From: Gammaproteobacteria bacterium
GTDB lineage: Bacteria > Pseudomonadota > Gammaproteobacteria > Acidithiobacillales > Acidithiobacillaceae
Direction: 5' to 3'
NCBI GenBank assembly: GCA_023381645.1
Contig: JAMCRJ010000065.1
Location: 1 to 19,294 of the forward strand
Length of the DNA stretch: 19,294 nt
Made by a program: the position numbers and the translations under genes. Positions 1-6,650 of this stretch are shown here, piece by piece. A model generated the notes under the pieces. That model did not search any database and had not been told where the DNA came from. It saw nothing but the letters and a program-made list of their open reading frames with translations. The first letter of the stretch is position 1. Each line of letters begins with the position of its first letter.

Positions 1-126
1 CTCCAGTTCCGCCGCCAGCGCCAGATAGCGCTGGGCGTCACGCAGCCCGGTGATGAAACGACGGGGAATTCCCTCCAGACCTACCTGGGCACCCACGAGC
101 GCGCCCGTCAACATCGCGCGGGACAT
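1..126 (-). pseudogene. C-terminal fragment of an ADP-ribosylglycohydrolase-like protein
   Basis: On the minus strand an open frame begins with ATG at 126 and runs off the left edge. Its first residues (SRAMLTGALVGAQVGLEGIP) resemble the region near the C-terminus of the ADP-ribosylglycohydrolase (DraG/crystallin J1-like) family, where a glycine-rich helix is followed by 'IP-R/W' and a last helix. That family normally has over 200 residues before this point, including the metal-binding aspartates. Here a TAA lies in frame at about 27 bp upstream of the ATG and no other family sequence is visible, so the N-terminal part seems to be missing. I infer a truncated remnant rather than an active enzyme. 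Only 42 codons are visible and the family match is by eye, so it could be an unrelated small protein. Confidence 0.4.
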
Positions 127-130
127 GGAA

Positions 131-167
131 GTAGTTACCTGATAGTACCTACTTTACAAGATATACT
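131..167 (+). promoter_or_regulatory. Predicted wrbA-pirin promoter with palindromic operator over the -35
   Basis: A sigma70-like promoter can be read as CTGATA (139-144), a 17-bp spacer and TATACT (162-167). It would start transcription near 174, about 40 nt before the wrbA ATG. The -35 hexamer lies exactly in the centre of an imperfect palindrome, GTAGTTAC-N6-GTACCTAC (131-152, one mismatch between arms). A repressor bound there would block RNA polymerase. The GTAC/TAC-rich half sites remind me of HxlR-type quinone/electrophile sensors that often control quinone reductases, but no regulator gene is visible, so that assignment is inference. Confidence 0.5.
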
Positions 168-214
168 AACCGTCTTTACTCTTGGGCAATATTGGCCGAC
201 ACGAGGAGACCATC

Positions 215-667
215 ATGAGCAAAATGCTGGCGCCATACCACAGCCTTTCGGGGCATATCGAAACCATGGCCGGGGCCATCGCCGATGGCGCACGGGATGT
301 CTCTGGCGCGACGCAGAGCGGGCAAATGCGCAATTTTCTCGACCGTGCCGGCAATCTCTGGCAGGAAGGTAAACTGGTCGGCAAGATTGGCGGCGTTTTT
401 GCCAGCACGGCCACGCAGCATGGTGGTCAGGAAACCACCATCACTTCTTCCCACACTTTCCTGTTCCATCACGGGATGATGGTGCTTGGTGTCCCCTACA
501 GATGCCAGGAACTGATGAACATGGGCGAAATCAGCGGAGGTACACCCCATGGTGCCACGACGCTATCCAAAGCAGATGGCAGCCGTCAGCCCGGTGCCAA
601 CGAGTTGGCCATCGCCCGTTTTCAGGGGCGGCATGTGGTCGAAATGACCCAAAAGCTGGGGGTATAA
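215..667 (+). CDS. wrbA: WrbA-type NAD(P)H:quinone oxidoreductase with internal deletion, probably non-functional
   Basis: The 150-residue product is clearly WrbA, the tetrameric FMN-dependent NAD(P)H:quinone oxidoreductase that carries out two-electron quinone reduction in the cytoplasm. Residues 1-34 match the family N-terminus (phosphate loop '[12 protein letters not shown]'). From residue 35 it matches the middle and C-terminus ('SGQMRNFLD', '[18 protein letters not shown]', '[12 protein letters not shown]', '[19 protein letters not shown]', 'IARFQGRHV'). Against the usual ~198 residues, about 50 in the first third are absent without loss of frame, including the segment with the 'GTPTRFGNM' FMN-ring loop. 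Loss of that loop suggests poor or no flavin binding. ATG 215 is chosen because GAGGAG lies 6 nt upstream and it gives the canonical N-terminus; an in-frame ATG 33 nt upstream has no such support. It ends 3 nt before the pirin gene, so the two form an operon. Confidence 0.85.
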   Translation: MSKMLAPYHSLSGHIETMAGAIADGARDVSGATQSGQMRNFLDRAGNLWQEGKLVGKIGGVFASTATQHGGQETTITSSHTFLFHHGMMVLGVPYRCQELMNMGEISGGTPHGATTLSKADGSRQPGANELAIARFQGRHVVEMTQKLGV

Positions 668-670
668 CCC

Positions 671-1543
671 ATGGAGAACATCGGTTTGCCATCGGAATCC
701 GTCCGTCGCTCGAGGACGATTGAGCGTATCGTGGCGGGACAGGCCACCTCTGACGGCGCGGGCGTTCAATTAACCCGGGTTTTAAACCAATCCTTGCAGC
801 ACCGGCTGGATCCCTTTCTGATGCTCGACGCTTTCGGTAGCGACGATCCAGGTGACTACATTGCCGGGTTTCCCGATCATCCGCACCGCGGCTTCGAGAC
901 CATCACGTATATGATATCGGGCAAAATGCGTCATCGTGACAGTGCGGGACACGAAGGGTTGCTCGAAAGCGGAGGCGTGCAATGGATGACCGCAGGGCGA
1001 GGCGTGATTCACTCGGAAATTCCGGAACAGGAAAAAGGCGTCATGGAGGGATTTCAGCTCTGGCTCAACCTGCCGAGCCAGGACAAGATGGCACCGCCGT
1101 GGTATCGCGATTTCTCTGCCGCAGATTTACCGCGCTTTGTGACTCAGGAAGGAGTCGTCGTCACGGTAATTGCCGGAGAGAGTCATGGAGTCATTGGCGC
1201 GGTAACGCGGGAGAGCACAAATCCGCTCTATCTGGACCTGCAATTGCCGGAAGGCGCACATTTCAAACAGCAACTGCCTGCTGATTACAACGCCTTTCTT
1301 TATGCATATCGCGGAACCCTGGAAATCGTCGGCACACCTGTGTCTGTCCAGCGCATGGCCATACTCGAGAATGGCCCGGAAACCGACGGTGTGGACATCA
1401 AGGCGCTTACGAGTGCACGCTTACTGCTGATTGCGGGCCAGCCGTTGCATGAGCCAATTGTCCAGTATGGACCATTTGTCATGAATACTCGGGAGGAAAT
1501 ATACCAGGCTTTTGAGGATATGAAGGAAGGCCGGTTCGTCTAA
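671..1543 (+). CDS. Pirin family protein (bicupin, YhhW-like)
   Basis: This 290-residue protein belongs to the pirin family, cupin proteins of which some members (for example E. coli YhhW) show quercetin 2,3-dioxygenase activity. The N-terminal cupin contains the family metal site: HPHRGFET gives His70 and His72, and GVIHSEIP gives His114 and Glu116, the four ligands expected for a mononuclear metal. 'FQLWLNLP' further marks the family, and the second cupin ends with 'FVMNTREEIYQAFED', typical of the C-terminus. Length is normal. The ATG lies 3 nt after the wrbA stop, with a G-run in the 3' end of wrbA as the likely ribosome site, so it depends on the wrbA promoter. Pairing with a quinone reductase suggests a role in handling quinones or aromatic electrophiles; the substrate cannot be read from sequence. 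Confidence 0.92.
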   Translation: MENIGLPSESVRRSRTIERIVAGQATSDGAGVQLTRVLNQSLQHRLDPFLMLDAFGSDDPGDYIAGFPDHPHRGFETITYMISGKMRHRDSAGHEGLLESGGVQWMTAGRGVIHSEIPEQEKGVMEGFQLWLNLPSQDKMAPPWYRDFSAADLPRFVTQEGVVVTVIAGESHGVIGAVTRESTNPLYLDLQLPEGAHFKQQLPADYNAFLYAYRGTLEIVGTPVSVQRMAILENGPETDGVDIKALTSARLLLIAGQPLHEPIVQYGPFVMNTREEIYQAFEDMKEGRFV

Positions 1544-1704
1544 TGATTTTATGATTATCCACCGAATAAATATTCATTGTGCTGGACAGCTTCATGCGAC
1601 AGGGACGGGAAGCCTTTATCGTCTTGCCGTCCTTGAGAATCGCTTCGAGAATACTTGAACCTGCCCAGAATGCGAACGCCGTCAGCTGGATGCGCCCAAC
1701 AGGA

Positions 1705-2778
1705 TTACTGATCTTCGAGTGGCGGATAATCTGTATATCCCTGCGCACCAGGTGTATAAAATGTATGAACGTCGGGACTGTTCAGGGCAGCACCTTTACG
1801 TATTCTTGCGGGCAGATCTGGATTTGCCAGAAAAGCTGTACCAAAAGCAACAGCATCTGCTTGACCAGAAGAAACGGTTGCCCGGGCTTCTTCCGCTGAG
1901 TAACCCATGTTGACAATCAAGGGGCCCTGAAAATGTTTCCGGGCTGGTGCCAGGACATCTCCGGTCTGACGTCCATAAAAATCTGCGCGCATCAGATGCA
2001 AATAGGCCAATCCGAAATCATTCAGTCGACCAGCAAGCCAGGATAGCAAACCAACGGGATCACTATCCCGCATATCGTTAAAACTGTTCAGTGGCGAAAG
2101 GCGCACTCCGACACGATCTGCATCGATCGCCTGGCAGACTGCCGCCAGAACCTCAAAAAGAAAACGGGCGCGATTTTCCCGATCTCCACCATAGGGTCCC
2201 TGGCGATGATTGGCACCATCCCGCAAAAATTCATCCAGCAAATAACCGTTGGCGCCATGCACTTCTACCAGGTCAAAACCGGCCAACCGGGCATTGCGGG
2301 CAGCCTGGGCAAAGCCTTCGACAATCCCGGGGATTTCGTCGTCAGCCAGAGCACGCGGGGTGGTGTATGTCTGCTTGCCTTTGGGGGTATGTACTTCTTC
2401 ACCGGCAATGGCGATGGCGCTGGGCGCCACGGGCACTGCCCCATTATTGAGATCAGGATGACACGCCCTGCCACCATGCCAGATTTGCAAGGCAATTTTT
2501 CCGCCCGCCTGATGCACGGCCTTGGTCACCTCGCTCCACCCTGCTATTTGGGCAGAAGAATAAATTCCTGGCTCATGCCAGAAAGCCGAATTGCCGGGCA
2601 TAATCATCGTTGCCTCGGCGATTATCAATCCTGCACTGGCTCTCTGGGCATAGTATTCCGCCATCAGCGGTGTTGGAACATGCTCTTCTTCAGCTCGACA
2701 GCGTGTGAGCGGCGCCATCAGAATACGGTTGTCCAGCATCAGACTGCCAAGCTGGAGAGGAGAAAACAAGTCAGTCAT
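1705..2778 (-). CDS. nemA: Old Yellow Enzyme family alkene reductase (N-ethylmaleimide reductase-like)
   Basis: This 357-residue FMN-dependent TIM-barrel oxidoreductase belongs to the Old Yellow Enzyme family, which uses NAD(P)H to reduce activated C=C bonds, nitro groups and electrophiles such as maleimides. Visible landmarks are 'NRILMAPLTRCRA' near the N-terminus, 'LQIWHGGRACHP' around 98-108, the substrate-anion pair His174/Asn177 in 'VEVHGANGYLLDEFLRDG', 'GPYGGDRENRARF', and the C-terminal phosphate region 'ADAVAFGTAFLANPDLPARI'. The length is normal and no key residue is missing. ATG 2778 is supported by GGAGG 4 nt upstream. The gene converges on the pirin gene. Its promoter carries a nested palindrome (2824-2852), suggesting repression relieved by electrophiles as for NemR-controlled nemA, but no TetR gene is adjacent in the window. 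Exact substrate is unknown. Confidence 0.92.
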   Translation of the reverse strand: MTDLFSPLQLGSLMLDNRILMAPLTRCRAEEEHVPTPLMAEYYAQRASAGLIIAEATMIMPGNSAFWHEPGIYSSAQIAGWSEVTKAVHQAGGKIALQIWHGGRACHPDLNNGAVPVAPSAIAIAGEEVHTPKGKQTYTTPRALADDEIPGIVEGFAQAARNARLAGFDLVEVHGANGYLLDEFLRDGANHRQGPYGGDRENRARFLFEVLAAVCQAIDADRVGVRLSPLNSFNDMRDSDPVGLLSWLAGRLNDFGLAYLHLMRADFYGRQTGDVLAPARKHFQGPLIVNMGYSAEEARATVSSGQADAVAFGTAFLANPDLPARIRKGAALNSPDVHTFYTPGAQGYTDYPPLEDQ

Positions 2779-2823
2779 GGAGCCTCCGAAAATATAGCCT
2801 GTCTGGATAGGTCTTGCTTGTTA

Positions 2824-2852
2824 ACTATACCGACCAGTCGGTCTGTTATCAA
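2824..2852 (-). promoter_or_regulatory. Predicted nemA promoter with TetR-type operator inside the spacer
   Basis: On the minus strand a strong sigma70-like promoter reads TTGATA (2852-2847), a 17-bp spacer and TATAGT (2829-2824), about 45 nt upstream of the nemA ATG. The spacer contains nearly all of a perfect 14-bp palindrome, ACCGACCAGTCGGT (2829-2842). Short palindromes of this GACC/GGTC kind are common TetR-family operators. This position would let a dimer exclude RNA polymerase. The operator class is inferred; the palindrome and hexamers are directly visible. Confidence 0.65.
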
Positions 2853-3232
2853 GCCAAAACAAATCAAAAATTCCACTCCAAGCATACCACACTCCATGCC
2901 GAACCCCCGAAATGCGCCACATGCCAGACGGGAAAGCCATGCGAGCTTCTCCACTATTCCTGATGTCAGAGGGTGTCTGGAAGCGGTCATTGGGATGGAG
3001 TAGGCTTATAAATGTGGTGTCGCCACTTCAGAAGGAGGCAAGTCATGAGGCATGAGTGTCGTCGCACTGCTCATTCTGGTGATGCCATCAGTCGCCATAG
3101 CATCTATATTGCTGACCTCTTTGGCCGTAGTACTCTTCCCCTAGGTTTATACCGCTATCGGCGTTGGGTCAGGCAAATCTGAACGCGTGACCACCAGACA
3201 AATCCGCAATTTTCTATCAGGAGGCATGTTCC
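2853..3232. other. Intergenic region with two overlapping short ORFs, no conventional gene
   Basis: No conserved gene is recognisable here. On the plus strand a -10-like TATAAA (3007-3012) is followed by a strong ribosome site, GGAGG (3034-3038), and two ATGs in different frames. ATG 3045 (6 nt from the site) opens a 45-codon basic ORF ending at 3182. ATG 3052 opens a 30-codon ORF ending at 3144 whose product is almost entirely hydrophobic (Val, Leu, Ile, Ala), like a single membrane-spanning peptide. Neither resembles anything I know. The region separates the divergent nemA and hydrolase genes. A separate AGGAGG (3219-3224) serves the hydrolase. Confidence 0.35.
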
Positions 3233-3853
3233 ATGTCAGCACATCTTCCTTCCCAAGTGATGACGCTCACCACTTCCGATGGTCTAAAACTGGAGGCAGA
3301 TGTTTATCCCACACACCGCCCTTGGTGCATACTGGCTCATGGCAAGGCCTATGATAAAAGTGCTTGGAGCCATCTGGCAGCAGACATGCAACAATGGGGA
3401 TGGACTGTGTTGGCCCCGAATTTTAGAGGTTATGGACACTCTGAACAGGGAAACGGCTCGCGCTATGACCAGGATATCCTGGCGAGTATTGCTTTTGCGC
3501 GATCGAAGCATGCCGAGCCGTTGGTTCTTTTGGGCGCATCTATGGGGGGAATAGCCATCCTTGCGGCACTCGCTGGGAATGACGTCATCGTGGATGGGGT
3601 CGTATTACTATCCCCCGCTGGAGGAATCGAATACCTACCGCACCTGTCCGGTAAAGCATCGCGCGGGCTGTTGTTGTTTAGCGAAAACGAAGCCTATGTT
3701 GCCCCGGCGCGAGAAATTGCGGCGCATCCACCTTTCCCAATCTACGTCAGGATGTGGTCTGGCGATTTGCATGCGCACAAACTCCTGGATAACCCACAGT
3801 CAGGATCAGAGGTGCGAGCTGTTATCCGGGATTTTCTGGTGCATCACTTATAG
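3233..3853 (+). CDS. Small alpha/beta-hydrolase, serine hydrolase type
   Basis: A 206-residue compact alpha/beta-hydrolase with no signal peptide, presumably cytoplasmic. The order of elements fits the fold: strand and oxyanion region 'CILAHGKAYDKSAW' (32-45), 'LAPNFRGYGHSEQG' (60-73), nucleophile elbow 'GASMGG' with Ser103, and a late 'GDLHAHKLL' offering His180 or His182 as catalytic base. The acid would come from the 'SENEAYV' segment (about 150-156), where many relatives have Asp, so Glu is likely used. ATG 3233 has AGGAGG 8 nt upstream. It lies 195 bp before the ThDP-decarboxylase gene on the same strand. The substrate cannot be inferred; hydrolysis of an ester or lactone feeding the neighbouring decarboxylase is only a guess. 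Confidence 0.85.
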   Translation: MSAHLPSQVMTLTTSDGLKLEADVYPTHRPWCILAHGKAYDKSAWSHLAADMQQWGWTVLAPNFRGYGHSEQGNGSRYDQDILASIAFARSKHAEPLVLLGASMGGIAILAALAGNDVIVDGVVLLSPAGGIEYLPHLSGKASRGLLLFSENEAYVAPAREIAAHPPFPIYVRMWSGDLHAHKLLDNPQSGSEVRAVIRDFLVHHL

Positions 3854-3958
3854 CGATAATCCAGCAAGTCGGGAGAAACGGTTAAAATTGGTGGTATCAG
3901 GTTCAGGTGTTTGTGGATTGGCTGATTCCACTGCCAGGACCTTCTGACGTAACGGGTA

Positions 3959-3975
3959 TATCGTCATTGACGATA
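3959..3975. promoter_or_regulatory. Perfect palindrome upstream of the ThDP-decarboxylase gene
   Basis: TATCGTCATTGACGATA is a perfect palindrome with 8-bp arms around one base, 73 bp before the start of the decarboxylase gene. It contains a T-N11-A element (TCGTCATTGACGA), the LysR-family signature, and overlaps a TTGACG that could act as a -35; I find only a weak -10 at the matching distance. It is too short-looped to be a terminator, so a regulator site is the better reading. The regulator is not in the window. Confidence 0.4.
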
Positions 3976-4048
3976 CATCAAAAGGTTAAATAGAGAGTAT
4001 GAATATTTTAGCTTAATACCACGTATTAATTGCTTTGGGGGACTGGCA

Positions 4049-5656
4049 ATGCATGTAAGCGTCAAAACAGCAACTTTCAAACTGTTACGTCAGCTTGGGA
4101 TGACCTGGATTGTGGGTAATCCTGGTTCCACCGAAGAAACCTTTCTGCAAGATCTACCAGAAGATTTTACTTATGTACAAGCCTTGCACGAGGGCAGCGT
4201 CGTCGCCATCGCCGACGGGCTTGCCCAAGGCTTGCGTCAACCGGTATTAGTCAATGTGCATACGGGCGTTGGCCTGGGCAACGCCATGGGCGCAATCCTC
4301 ACGGCATATCAGAATAAAACGCCGTTGATTATTACCAGCGGTCAGCAAACGCGGGATATGTTGTTGTTTGAACCTCTTCTGACTAATGTGAATGCGGTAA
4401 CCATGCCCCTTCCCTGGGTAAAATGGAGTTACGAGCCCGTCCGTCCTGAGGATGTGCCGGGCGCATTCATGCGTGCCTACGCCATGGCCGTTCAGCCTCC
4501 AGCGGGCCCTGTCCATTTGTCTTTGCCCATGGATGACTGGGATAAAATGATTACTGACCGTAATTACTTGAGGACGGTATCGCATCGGGTGGCACCAGAT
4601 CCAGTGCGTCTGGCCGACTTTGCCCGACGCATTGACCAGAGTACAAATCCCGTACTGATATATGGTGCCGATATTGCTCGCTCTGATGCCTGGGATGCGG
4701 GTGTGCACTTGGCGGAACAGTTGCAGGCTCCGGTCTGGTCCACGCCTTTTAACGAAAGAGCGATATTCCCTTGCAGTCATAGCTTGTATGCGGGGATTTT
4801 GCCCGCAGCCATTGCACCTTTGGCGGACTGCCTGCGGGGCCATGACCTGGCCCTTGTGGTTGGTGCACCGGTATTCCGTTATTACCCTTATGTCGCAGGC
4901 CATTATCTGCCAGAAGGCACATCGCTCCTGCAGATAACGGATGATTCCGATGCGGCTGCCAGGGCACCCGTCGGGGATAGTCTGATAGCCGATAGCTTAC
5001 TGTTTTTGGAACAAATAACGCCTATGATTGCTCCTCGCAGTCACCACGTGCGTCCCCATCACCATGATCCGCGGGTAAAATTGCCTGCTTCTACAGCATT
5101 TCTTTCTTCTGAAGCGGTCTTTGATATCCTGAAACCGCTCTGTCCTGATGAATTTATCCTGCTTGAAGAGTCTCCTTCCAACGCGCCCGCACTTCGGCAG
5201 ATTTTCGCCATTGATCAACCGGATAGCTTTTATACCTTTGCTTCTGGGCAATTGGGCTGGAACATGCCTGCAGCTATAGGTCTAGCACTGCACGAACAGA
5301 TCAGTGGACGGCATCGACCAGTGATTGTTTTTGTCGGTGATGGGGCTTTTAACTATGCGCCGCAGTGCATTTACACCGGGGTACGTCACCATACACATGT
5401 TATATTCGTGGTATTGCAAAATCACGAATATGCCATTCTTAAAGAGTTTGCCGTTGAAGAGAAGTTGAAAAACATCCCTGGCCTGGAACTGCCGGGAATC
5501 GCCATTGCGGATATTGGATCGGCCTATGGCGCGCACGCCACTGTCGCTATCACTGCGATACAATTAGAGGCCGCCTTCAGGGAGGCGATGGGCTATCAGG
5601 GTGTCAGTGTGCTGCAGGTGCCGATCAGTTCTGAATTGCATCCGCTGATTGATTAG
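4049..5656 (+). CDS. mdlC: Benzoylformate decarboxylase-like thiamine diphosphate enzyme
   Basis: This 535-residue protein has the three-domain ThDP-decarboxylase layout and is closest by eye to benzoylformate decarboxylase (MdlC, ~528 residues), which converts 2-oxo acids to aldehydes plus CO2. N-terminal pyrimidine domain: 'GNPGSTEETF' with Ser27, 'ALHEGSVV' with cofactor-activating Glu48, and His71 in 'VNVHTG', matching Ser26, Glu47 and His70 of the Pseudomonas enzyme. 'TNVNAVTMPLPWVKWSYEP' and 'VHLSLPMDDWDK' are family hallmarks. The C-terminal ThDP motif starts at GDG (430-432) and ends in 'QNHEY' where relatives have 'NNGTY'; the metal-ligand Asn is kept. The second catalytic His (His281 in Pseudomonas) is replaced by Tyr279 in 'GAPVFRYYPY'. 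These changes argue for a different substrate, so mdlC is a family label. A G-run lies 9 nt before the ATG. It precedes a TSUP permease gene by 65 bp. Confidence 0.8.
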   Translation: MHVSVKTATFKLLRQLGMTWIVGNPGSTEETFLQDLPEDFTYVQALHEGSVVAIADGLAQGLRQPVLVNVHTGVGLGNAMGAILTAYQNKTPLIITSGQQTRDMLLFEPLLTNVNAVTMPLPWVKWSYEPVRPEDVPGAFMRAYAMAVQPPAGPVHLSLPMDDWDKMITDRNYLRTVSHRVAPDPVRLADFARRIDQSTNPVLIYGADIARSDAWDAGVHLAEQLQAPVWSTPFNERAIFPCSHSLYAGILPAAIAPLADCLRGHDLALVVGAPVFRYYPYVAGHYLPEGTSLLQITDDSDAAARAPVGDSLIADSLLFLEQITPMIAPRSHHVRPHHHDPRVKLPASTAFLSSEAVFDILKPLCPDEFILLEESPSNAPALRQIFAIDQPDSFYTFASGQLGWNMPAAIGLALHEQISGRHRPVIVFVGDGAFNYAPQCIYTGVRHHTHVIFVVLQNHEYAILKEFAVEEKLKNIPGLELPGIAIADIGSAYGAHATVAITAIQLEAAFREAMGYQGVSVLQVPISSELHPLID

Positions 5657-5699
5657 ATTCAGGTAAATGAATGGAATGGTTGGGCATAGAGGGGGATTA

Positions 5700-5741
5700 A
5701 TGTTAGCTTGGATAACTCTTTATGATTGCATTGACTTTTAG
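5700..5741 (+). other. 13-codon ORF overlapping the start of the TSUP permease gene
   Basis: ATG 5700 follows a strong purine-rich ribosome site (AGAGGGGG, spaced about 5 nt) and encodes MLAWITLYDCIDF, stopping at TAG 5739-5741. The permease ATG at 5722 lies inside it in another frame and has only a weak site of its own (GGAT). Ribosomes finishing the short ORF would stop about 20 nt past the permease start, so translational coupling is plausible. This is a reading of the sequence only; no homologous leader is known to me. Confidence 0.3.
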
Positions 5742-6504
5742 TCAGGATCTCGATTGCATTCTGGCTGGTGTGATCGTGGGATTTTCCTTGGGATTGATTG
5801 GCGGCGGTGGCTCCATTCTTGCTGTTCCATTGTTGCTCTACTGGGTCGGCGTACACGATCCTCATCTAGTTATCGGCACGACGGCGCTAGCTGTGGGTAT
5901 CAATGCTTTCATAAATCTGATTCCGCATGCGCGTGCCGGTAATGTACGCTGGGCAGTCGCCATACGCTTTACTATTGCTGGTGTTATTGGAGCTTTTGCC
6001 GGTGCTGAGTTGGGGAAAGCGATCAATGGAAAATATCTACTCATTCTCTTTGCACTGCTCATGCTTTGGATTGCTGTAAGCATGTACCGGACACGAGAAA
6101 AACAGCCAGTGGTTCATAAAACATCCAAACACCATGCCTGGGTATATTTTTATGGCGGTGGCACCGGTATTTTATCAGGTTTTTTTGGCATTGGTGGTGG
6201 TTTCCTCATTGTTCCTGCACTGATGCGTTCTGCGCGGTTGCCTATTTTGAATGCCGTCGCTTCCTCATTATTAGCCGTGGGAGCCCTAGGCACAGCCACT
6301 GCCATCAGCTATTCCCTGGAGGGCCTTGTAGACTGGCGTATTGCCGCAGAATACGTAGTCGGTGGAATCCTGGGGGGATGGTTGGGGGCACTTAGTGCCG
6401 ACAAGCTGGGACAGCGCAAAGCGGCGTTGAATGATATCTTTATCGGTGCCATAGTTTTGGTCGCCATTTATATGTTATACAGAGAAATGGGCTATTTCAT
6501 ATAA
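5722..6504 (+). CDS. Sulfite exporter TauE/SafE (TSUP) family membrane protein
   Basis: A 260-residue integral membrane protein of the TSUP (TauE/SafE/YfcA) family, whose members move sulfite, sulfonates or other small anions across the inner membrane. It shows the family's duplicated structure: 'GLIGGGGSILAVPLL' (about 24-38) in the first half and 'GFFGIGGGFLIVPAL' in the second, with roughly eight hydrophobic segments and a charged central loop ('RTREKQPVVHKTSKHH'). The start at 5722 is the only ATG in frame after an upstream stop and gives a full-length protein. In a sulfur oxidiser a sulfite or organosulfur role is possible. Its place 65 bp after the decarboxylase could instead mean transport of a carboxylate substrate or product. 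Base composition is AT-rich relative to the core genes to the right. Confidence 0.88.
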   Translation: MIALTFSQDLDCILAGVIVGFSLGLIGGGGSILAVPLLLYWVGVHDPHLVIGTTALAVGINAFINLIPHARAGNVRWAVAIRFTIAGVIGAFAGAELGKAINGKYLLILFALLMLWIAVSMYRTREKQPVVHKTSKHHAWVYFYGGGTGILSGFFGIGGGFLIVPALMRSARLPILNAVASSLLAVGALGTATAISYSLEGLVDWRIAAEYVVGGILGGWLGALSADKLGQRKAALNDIFIGAIVLVAIYMLYREMGYFI

Positions 6505-6650
6505 ACTTATATGCCTTACCGGGCCGTACGATCTGGATAGTGCAGACTGGATGGATAGGCAGCAACCGATCCGGCAGGGTTTTACTGTGCCACCCATCTG
6601 TGCCAATGCCTTCTCCAGCAAGTTTTTATTGTATAACTAGTTGTTTTATT

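Noticed and set aside
1479..1748. An 89-codon minus-strand frame across the gap between pirin and nemA
   Set aside because: It overlaps the ends of both genes, has no clear ribosome site and matches nothing I recognise. The 161-bp gap seems to hold no supported gene, though a decayed fragment cannot be excluded.
2206..3003. A 265-codon plus-strand frame opposite the 5' part of nemA
   Set aside because: Most of it is antisense to the Old Yellow Enzyme gene and the rest crosses its promoter; no family resemblance.
6505..6650. Terminator or structured RNA between the permease and the tRNA
   Set aside because: Only short, interrupted pairings such as GGCA/TGCC around AACC/GGTT could be found, with no U-run next to a stable stem on either strand.
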